Positions 18,361 through 24,206 of a stretch of DNA of 24,206 bases are shown here, one piece after another. The notes beneath the pieces were generated by a model. It ran no database searches, had not been told where the DNA came from, and was given only the letters and a program-made list of their open reading frames with translations. Location of the stretch: assembly GCA_001579985.1 (NCBI GenBank), contig LRSR01013481.1, forward strand, positions 1-24,206. Direction: 5' to 3'. The position numbers and the translations under genes are program-made. Source of the DNA: Hypsibius dujardini (taxonomy: Eukaryota; Tardigrada; Eutardigrada; Parachela; Hypsibiidae). Every line of letters starts with the position of its first letter. Positions within the stretch are counted from its first letter, which is position 1.

Positions 18361-18619
18361 ATGAAGTTGCTTTGCTGTCGCTTTGTGCAACGCGGATGGC
18401 GAGGACGAGCTAAGCGAACAACAGAACAATCAAGCCGATCAAGGCAACGATAAAGAGCAGAGCCAAGTCGAGATGAAGACCACCACCCGACCGATCACCA
18501 CCAGCAAGCCCGGGACAACGTCCAAAAAGCCACAGACGTCTTCCAAAAAGCCAGAATCAACAACTCAAAGACCCTCTTCGTCCAAGCCTCCTGCTACGAC
18601 GGCTTCTCAACAGCCTTAA
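18361..18619 (+). pseudogene. Locus E: acidic then mucin-like secreted protein, start and mature region out of frame
   Basis: ATG AAG at 18361 opens MKLLCCRFVQRGWRGR and stops after about 31 codons. One base over, the frame reads SCFAVALCNADGEDELSEQQ, NNQADQGNDKEQSQVE, then MKTTTRPITTSKPG, SKKPQTSSKKPESTTQRPSS and ATTASQQP with a stop at 18619. The second frame is clearly the mature protein: hydrophobic end, acidic segment, then a Thr/Ser/Lys/Pro-rich segment suited to O-glycosylation. It has no ATG, because TGA lies just upstream, overlapping the ATG. An indel within the signal-peptide codons explains this. The KPTT-like style recurs in the astacin-like gene downstream. Confidence 0.6.
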
Positions 18620-20645
18620 AAACCGATGACCCCCATTAATAATGTGATGGTTACAGGGAGGAGTACGGCAAGACTGTCGGTTACCAGTAGCATTACTAAT
18701 CTGAACGGTGCCATCAATTCTGCCTGAATCGATTGAATGCCTTATTGTTTGTACTGTTTTTCGTACATTTTATTTGAATGTCTAGCTGTGGAAATATGAT
18801 GATACATACCTATATCACACTGTTGTCTAATAATAACGAATGCTAAATATAAATTGATTGGCATCTTGAGTACGAGGGAAGGGCTCTGGAATGGGTCACT
18901 TGACTTTCCGTACCCTGGAATGAACCACCGGGTGGCAGAGGGCGCTCTGTCGCAAATTAATCGAAAACAGATAAGTCTTTGTATAGTCAGCAACCTCTAT
19001 AGTGAGCTTTTTCCAACCGTCCAATTATTTCCTCTTTTAATCATGGTCCCAGAACTTTTTTTCATATCTGATACGCGTTCCACCGGGGTTATCGATTATT
19101 CTCGGTCGTTTAGGATTTTAGTGACAGCTAAAACCTGTCTGGAAGTTCTGATTCCTAGGTGGCCCATTCCAAGACCCCTTTCTCATAATCCTAACAAACT
19201 GTCTTGACCGCTCCCATATGTAGGCAATACCGGTGCGTACGTCATTTGATCATTTGACAGTCTGGTCGTATTACTGTTAATTGGTACGTTCGGTATGATG
19301 GATAGTACAAAAATATAAAGATAAGTTGGGTCTAATTGTGATAATCCGATCATAGGCTCGTTCAGGGTCCTTACAGGTCAAAACCAGGACTCCTCACGGT
19401 AGGGCCAGGGGGTAGGCAAACGAAGTAAAAAGTTTAAAACGGGTTAATTTCAGCAGTTCCGTCCACTTTTTCACGAGTTATTCTTCCGAATTATCATCAT
19501 AAAAAATTAGGAATATTTATTAAAGAATAAGAACTGATTGTGTATAGAACGACAACAGCATCATTAGAGAAATAAATAACATATTTAGCTATTTTTTTCC
19601 AACCCAAGGCTTTCGAAAAAAAAGGTAAAAAATGTATAAAAGGTAGGAAAGGTATGGTTTGAAAAAATCAATCCAGGACTGAAGTTTGCGAGAATAATGA
19701 TTTGTTTTGGTTCTTCATGAAGGCAAATCAGAAAAGCCGATAAGGAGTAAAAACAAAGATTCGAAAAACACAGTGGATATCCTATTGGCATTAGCAAACA
19801 GAAAAGTGTTTTCTGTTTGTTGCCCCCCCCCCGTTCAAGACCCGCCCCCTGGACGCAAAAGTCCCCCTAATATCGAGGGGGTAATCGCAAATCTCTTCGG
19901 ATTTGAACTTTTTTAATCGTCGACATTTTGGAAAGTAAAGATGCACATTTTTTTAAAGTATGCATTTTGTATACTAATTGACACTATTTTAGGCCCTGAC
20001 CACTTACATTAATCAAAATTTTCTGGTGCATATGTTCTACAGTTAGTTGAGTCTACCGTACGCTTATGTGGGGTCATTTAAACATCATCAAAACCGCTGC
20101 GGTGGTTATACGTTTGAATCTGTTTTATTTGACATTATCTTATTCAATGTTTAGCGTATCGGTTTTCCCAGCAAAACAAAGGCTAGGTCAAGTACACGCA
20201 GCGTGGAACTGTCCTCGCACCACTTATCGTTATTCCTGACGGAGTCATAACGAGGAGGATGCACGTCCACAATTCCGCGAAGCGTAGCGGTTTTGTCATA
20301 CGACATTCATCAGATGGACACCGTTTGGAGGAGGCCCCACGGAATACCCATCCAAGTCACGTTCCGCTCATCCAGCGAAACAAACGGCGAAAAACGTGCA
20401 ACCAAAATGCACTTGAGAACAAGCGAGAAAAAAGTCCGGTTGGTCATTTGAGTGTGCTGCTGTGCTCACGGTGCGCTGTCTGGAGTTCCTTTTTCCAAAT
20501 TATCACTCTCTGATGCGAAACTATTCTAACGAGGTTTCTTTGTGCACAATACATATTTAGAGATTTTATTTGAAAGAGATTGAAAATTGTCTGTGCTTGA
20601 CTTGCTCGTGGGACTACCTGGTGTAGTTGACCCAATAGCTGGACT
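18620..20645. other. Gene-free stretch before the astacin-like gene
   Basis: No supportable exon. It includes a C11 run at 19823-19833 and short C/G-rich blocks near 19840-19882. The promoter of the downstream gene should lie near its right end, but I see no TATA box. Confidence 0.45.
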
Positions 20646-20703
20646 ATGGGCTCCCTTCACACTCTACTGTCTGCCGTAATTGTCGGTCTCCTATGTACCC
20701 CAA
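20646..20703 (+). CDS. Astacin-like exon 1 (signal peptide)
   Basis: Encodes MGSLHTLLSAVIVGLLCTP with donor GTAAGC, exit phase 1. Confidence 0.85.
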
Positions 20704-23700
20704 GTAAGCCAAACTGAACCTTTATGTCATTGCCATATATTATCAAATTAATCATTTCTACCTGGTATTTAGTTATACATGGATTAATCAATACGAATAC
20801 CAACTTCGGACCCTGGCCAGGAAAAGTCGTCCCATTCTACATTGACCCAGCGTATAGTATGCATGAATTTTCGATTTCTTTAAATCTATTTTCTTACACA
20901 TTTTTTATAAAAAAAGTGCTTGGACCCAATGTGTTTAAACTAGTTTCAGCATATGTAAAACCTTTGAGTTAATAGTAGTCCCGAGTGTGTATACATATTT
21001 CGGTATCAGTGAATATTGTAAATTTTAGAGCCGGAAGAGGTCAAGCAAATCAAGGACGCCATGGTCCGAGTGACCCAGGACTTGAAAACATGCATACAGT
21101 TTGAGGAAGTGCCGGAGAACTCAACGCAGTTCAAGGTCAAAATTACACCGACCAAAGAACCGGGGTAAGCAATGTAAAATGCTTTATGGGACTGCCTTGC
21201 TAACAAAAGATACATGGTTGTCCCTTTGTGTGATTAGAACACCAGAGGGTAAATGTTATACGTTTCCGGGGAAGTACATCAAAGCTAGTCCCACAGGGAA
21301 GCCGGAGCAAAACCTTGTGCTGGCGCGTGAAAAGGACGGCTGCTTTGACGGCTCGATGCATTCGTTGATGAAATACTTGACCTTAGGTGAGAGCTTTAAT
21401 CCATTCAAAATTCATTTGTGTAACGCCTGATATTCGGTAGTGTTGGGAAAACGGAATGAACACCAACGTCCAAATCGAGACCAGTACATTCAGGTCAATA
21501 CGGCGAATATTCAAGACGGTTAGTATACGGGACTTATAGTATTTGCATTAGTAAATTCGAAATATCACCCTAGTAAACATAGAACATAAGAAAAAATATG
21601 TCTTGCAAAAACACTTATTGCTTTCTTACTTAATATGTAAGAAATTTGTAAGGCAGATTTCATACATTACTTTTTAAGGCCTTATAACCCTAAAGGACGA
21701 ATAAGGAAAAAGAAGAGAAGGTGACCGGAATCGGACTCGCAACATCGTAGCAGACTTCATACTCAAAGAATCCTGCGGCGTACACACAAACCACCATACC
21801 AACACCCATATTAGACGTTCATAAGAACTTCTTCGCCTCGGCTTTGATAATATTTACATAAAAGTTGCCAAAAACGTGTTTCTTTGACGTGAAATTACTA
21901 AATAATGCTTTATCATTCTCCGTGAAAAAGTATTAATAATCGACGGTCAGTACCTTAACATTTTTACTACTGATTAAACCTAAAACCAACATTCAGTGGC
22001 AGCAATTTGATGATTTCGTTTTGTTGTATATGTGTTCCCATGCCAATTGACAACTTAAAAGCATTTAGAAGACCTTACAAAAAAAATACGAATTTTATCA
22101 GTATACTTTAAAATTTGTAAGAATCTATAAAATTTTATATGGCCCACAGCAGAAAAATATAGGGTATTATGTTGGGTCATATATTTTTCCTGATATTCAA
22201 AATCTCATGTTCACTAGGGTCAGTATCAGTAAATCAGTAAATGGGTTCTAACACCCTCGGGCCCACCGGAAATCTTTAAATTCTTTTATTTTTATGTACT
22301 AATTGTTAATCAGTCGCTTATTTTACGGTAATTATTTCACATAACGTTTGCACTTCATAGTACTGAAAAAAATACAAATTTAATAATAATAAAGTTAATA
22401 ATACAAAATTTTCCTAATTGACGTGCAAGTCAAATTGTAAATTACACGATTAGAATTTGTCAGATCTAACCCGCTCTCATAACAGCGCTTATTTTATTGA
22501 ACCTTTACCCAACGTTTGCAGGCATGGAGATTGCCTACAGACCGTACGACGCAACGGAGAGCGTAGGGAATACCTGCGACTACGACTATTGCAGGTAATT
22601 AGGGGGCCAGTACAAAGTGTCTTTGAGACCAATTGTATGTACCGTAGACGAGGATGTATGAATCTCGAGCACGACTTGTACATTTCGGTATATTTCAGTA
22701 TCACTCATAATCAACCGACCGACTTTTGCAAGCAGCCCGGCATGGCGAGTTTCACCGTTACCCGGCCGCCGGGTTTCATCCCCAAGCTAGATCACCTGAG
22801 TACCTGCGACTGTCAAGAGATTACTAAACTTTACGATTGTGACCCAAAACAATGCAGTCAAGGTAAGTAAATTGCATCTGAATCGGTTAGGTCTGAAGTC
22901 TCACGCTCAAATTAATATGTATTTTCAGTGGATTGCGCATCTATGAAACAGTCTGACATGGTATCCAATGGCGGCTCAACTTCCAACTCCAGCGTTTCCA
23001 TTTCATCGATCAGCAACACCATGGTAAACGGTGGCACCGGCGGTGGCATGCTTTTTCCAGCCGTCCAACCGCAAGACGCTGTATCCGTTCAAACCATCAC
23101 CACTGCCTCTCTCCCGGGCGTTGTGGGTACTGTCTCGCAAGTCGCCATGCAAGGCCAGATGATTTGTTACAACATGCCACCGAAGATACCCGATGGATGC
23201 TCGTCGGTGACCGTCTCAACGACCTTCAATATTCCTCCAGGAGGTCTAGTCCCTCAAGGTCTTCCGGGTTCGTCTGGTTCGTCCGATTCATCGGGACCGT
23301 CGGGCTCTCCGGGAAACCTAGGAGGGCTTATCGGGGGAGGATCAGGAAGTGGTGGTCCACCACGGCCGCCTGCCAGTCCTCGGGCTACCAAGAGCGCTGG
23401 TCTCGAGCCTATTCCCGCCGATATGGACGAGAGCGGAGGCCAGACTCCCAAGCCAGCTGGAAAGCCTACGACAAAACCAACTACCAAGCCGACCACGAAG
23501 CCAACTACAAAAGCGGCGGCAACTACTGCCAAGACAACCTCGCGAGCTACAACCCTTGCAAGCGCGTCAACTTTGAAGGCTCTTCCGACGATTCAGTCTA
23601 CCGTCAAGTCTACTCCGAAAGCCGGGTTGTCGTCGTCGGGTGGAGGCGCTGGTTCACCCCCAGCTAGCTCCGTTAGTGGAGGTGGTGGATTCATTAATAC

Positions 23701-24206
23701 AGCGTCGGATGCAGCACCCAGTGCAACTTCAAAGTTTGCCTTCACGGCAACGACCGCATCGTCGGGATCGACAGGATCCACCAAGGCATCTGGATCATCA
23801 GGTTCGTCGGATTCATTGGGATCATCTGGTTCTTCGGGGTCTTCGGGGTCTGCAGGATCATCGGGCTCCTCGGGTTCATCAGGATCTTCGGGTTCATCCG
23901 GTTCCAGCTCGTTGGGATCATCGGGCTCATCAGGATCGTCGGGATCATCGGGCTCATCAGGATCGTCGGGATCATCGGGCTCTTTGGGTTCATCTGCTTC
24001 AGGATCTTCGGGATCCTCCGGATCAGGTTCTTCGGGTTCTTCAGGCTCTGCAGGCTCCTCAAACTCCGCGACATCAAACGGAGGTGCCAATTCAGCTGCG
24101 GCGTCTACTAACGGGTCCAGTTGGTGCTGGACTACGACCACCGTGTGGAACATGATTGATGGAAAAAATATCACCACCACTACGCGCACCAACACTTCTT
24201 GCGGAG
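20646..24206 (+). CDS. Secreted astacin-fold pseudo-protease with KPTT and (GSS)n tail, 3' end beyond window
   Basis: Eight exons join in phase to 673 codons. Order: signal peptide (exon 1, MGSLHTLLSAVIVGLLCTP), a short stretch of about 14 residues with no propeptide or aspartate switch, and an astacin domain from FGPWPGKVVPFYIDPAY to EITKLYDC (exons 2-7). A long low-complexity region follows in exon 8. All four disulphide cysteines are kept: TCIQFEE, GKCYTF, DGCFDGS and LYDC. The catalytic motif HExxHxxGxxH is degraded. The first His remains in MHSLMKYL, the Glu is Ser, the second His is Lys and the third His is Asn (GKRNEHQRPNRD), with about 4 extra residues between. The Met-turn SxMHY is SITHN. 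Exon frames are clean and splice sites good, so this looks like a maintained non-enzymatic protein rather than a dead gene. Confidence 0.9.
20773..20856 (+). CDS. Astacin-like exon 2 (domain start)
   Basis: TTTAG acceptor and GTATGC donor, phase 1 at both ends. It encodes HGLINTNTNFGPWPGKVVPF and YIDPAY, matching the W.xG.VPY.ID start of mature astacins. Confidence 0.88.
21029..21164 (+). CDS. Astacin-like exon 3
   Basis: Encodes PEEVKQIKDAMVRVTQDL, KTCIQFEEVPENSTQFKVKI and TPTKEPG, the first helix and the strand carrying the first structural cysteine. Exit phase 2 at GTAAGC. Confidence 0.92.
21238..21386 (+). CDS. Astacin-like exon 4 (degenerate zinc site)
   Basis: Encodes PEGKCYTFPGKYIKAS, GKPEQNLVLAREKDGCFDGS and MHSLMKYLTL. 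This aligns with CYSYVGR...LSLG.GC...GT..HELMHALG, with H-S-L-M-K in place of H-E-L-M-H. The donor is GTGAGA, exit phase 1. Confidence 0.9.
21441..21518 (+). CDS. Astacin-like exon 5
   Basis: Encodes LGKRNEHQRPNRDQYIQ and VNTANIQD. RPNRDQYI matches the RPDRDxYV segment after the zinc motif, placing Asn where the third zinc His should be. Exit phase 1 at GTTAGT. Confidence 0.9.
21519..22521 (+). other. 1003-bp intron between astacin-like exons 5 and 6
   Basis: AT-rich, GT-AG, with phase match on both sides (split Gly codon). No exon or element recognised inside. Confidence 0.75.
22522..22594 (+). CDS. Astacin-like exon 6
   Basis: After a TTTGCAG acceptor it encodes GMEIAYRPYDATESVG and NTCDYDYC, the stretch leading to the Met-turn. 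Exit phase 2 at GTAATT. Confidence 0.88.
22699..22862 (+). CDS. Astacin-like exon 7 (Met-turn position and domain end)
   Basis: After TTTCAG it encodes SITHNQPTDFCKQPGMASFT, RPPGFIPKLDHLSTCDCQE and ITKLYDCDPKQCSQ. SITHN replaces SIMHY, and ITKLYDC is the usual astacin end. The preceding 104-bp intron is itself nearly open, but only the spliced version gives astacin sequence. Confidence 0.9.
22929..24206 (+). CDS. Astacin-like exon 8 (low-complexity tail, continues beyond window)
   Basis: Entry phase 1. Encodes VDCASMKQSDMVSNGG, Ser/Thr/Gly-rich sequence, a two-cysteine segment MICYNMPPKIPDGC with VTVSTTFNIPPGG, a Gly/Ser/Pro stretch, KPTTKPTTKPTTKPTTK, Ala/Thr/Ser sequence, about 90 residues of (GSS)n, and SSWCWTTTTVWNM followed by DGKNITTTTRTNTSCG at the window edge. 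It is open throughout. The tail suggests O-glycosylation and a flexible or silk-like element. Confidence 0.88.
23785..24060 (+). repeat. (Gly-Ser-Ser)n coding repeat
   Basis: A 9-bp-periodic run of GGN TCN TCN codons with LGS, AGS and DSL interruptions. Synonymous third-base variation is high, so it is constrained at the protein level rather than a fresh microsatellite. On the minus strand it produces a long shadow frame of D, E and P. Confidence 0.85.

Noticed and set aside
22595-22698. Read-through of the open intron between astacin-like exons 6 and 7
   Set aside because: The frame open through it is not the astacin frame upstream; only removal of these 104 bp gives CDYDYCSITHN continuity.
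23593-24195. 200-codon minus-strand ORF rich in Asp, Pro and Glu
   Set aside because: It is the antisense shadow of the (GSS)n and Ser/Gly-rich coding repeat: GGN TCN codons read backwards give D, E and P. The plus-strand frame has the splice-joined astacin domain in front.
1-24206. CRISPR arrays, bacterial operons, tRNA or rRNA genes
   Set aside because: None found. The CAGA repeats lack spacer structure, and the genes are spliced animal-type genes.

Overview
The window looks like nuclear DNA of a bilaterian animal. It has intron-rich genes with GT-AG introns in consistent phases, a neuropathy-target-esterase (NTE) gene, an astacin-family gene, a hAT transposon remnant and terminal-inverted-repeat elements, and no bacterial gene layout. 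I cannot name the phylum from sequence alone.

Layout. (1) About 73-6491, minus strand: the 5' two thirds of an NTE/PNPLA6-7 orthologue. Twelve exons join in phase through the N-terminal membrane anchor and three cyclic-nucleotide-binding-like domains; the patatin esterase domain lies beyond the left edge. Six of its introns are filled with CAGA/TCTG tetranucleotide repeats and one carries a hairpin of about 65-bp arms. (2) About 6.5-10.9 kb: non-coding DNA with two mobile-element remnants. One is a 721-bp deleted hAT element with TIRs and an 8-bp target duplication; the other is a 698-bp fold-back element bounded by TTAA. (3) 10.9-18.6 kb: a cluster of genes for small secreted low-complexity proteins. 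Four plus-strand loci (A-D) encode Asp/His/Asn/Lys/Gly-rich proteins, three of them with related signal peptides. A fifth (E) encodes an acidic then Thr/Ser/Lys/Pro-rich mucin-like protein. Between C and D, on the minus strand, is an unusual secreted protein whose C-terminal tail is an inverted copy of the module used in locus C. A transposon of about 856 bp sits in the intron of locus B. (4) 20.6 kb to the right edge, plus strand: a secreted astacin-fold protein. It keeps the four structural cysteines but has lost the catalytic glutamate, two of the three zinc histidines, the Met-turn and the propeptide, and it continues into a long KPTT and (GSS)n tail.

Most notable: the astacin-like protein is an apparent pseudo-enzyme on a silk- or mucin-like tail, and it lies beside a cluster of acidic secreted proteins. 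Almost every acidic locus has a broken reading frame: signal peptide and mature region in different frames, in-frame stops, or A-tract frameshifts. The NTE and astacin exons in the same window (about 4.5 kb of coding sequence) are intact, which argues against a uniformly noisy assembly. The neighbours could together build an extracellular material (cuticle, egg coat, adhesive or mineral matrix); that is inference from composition and proximity only.
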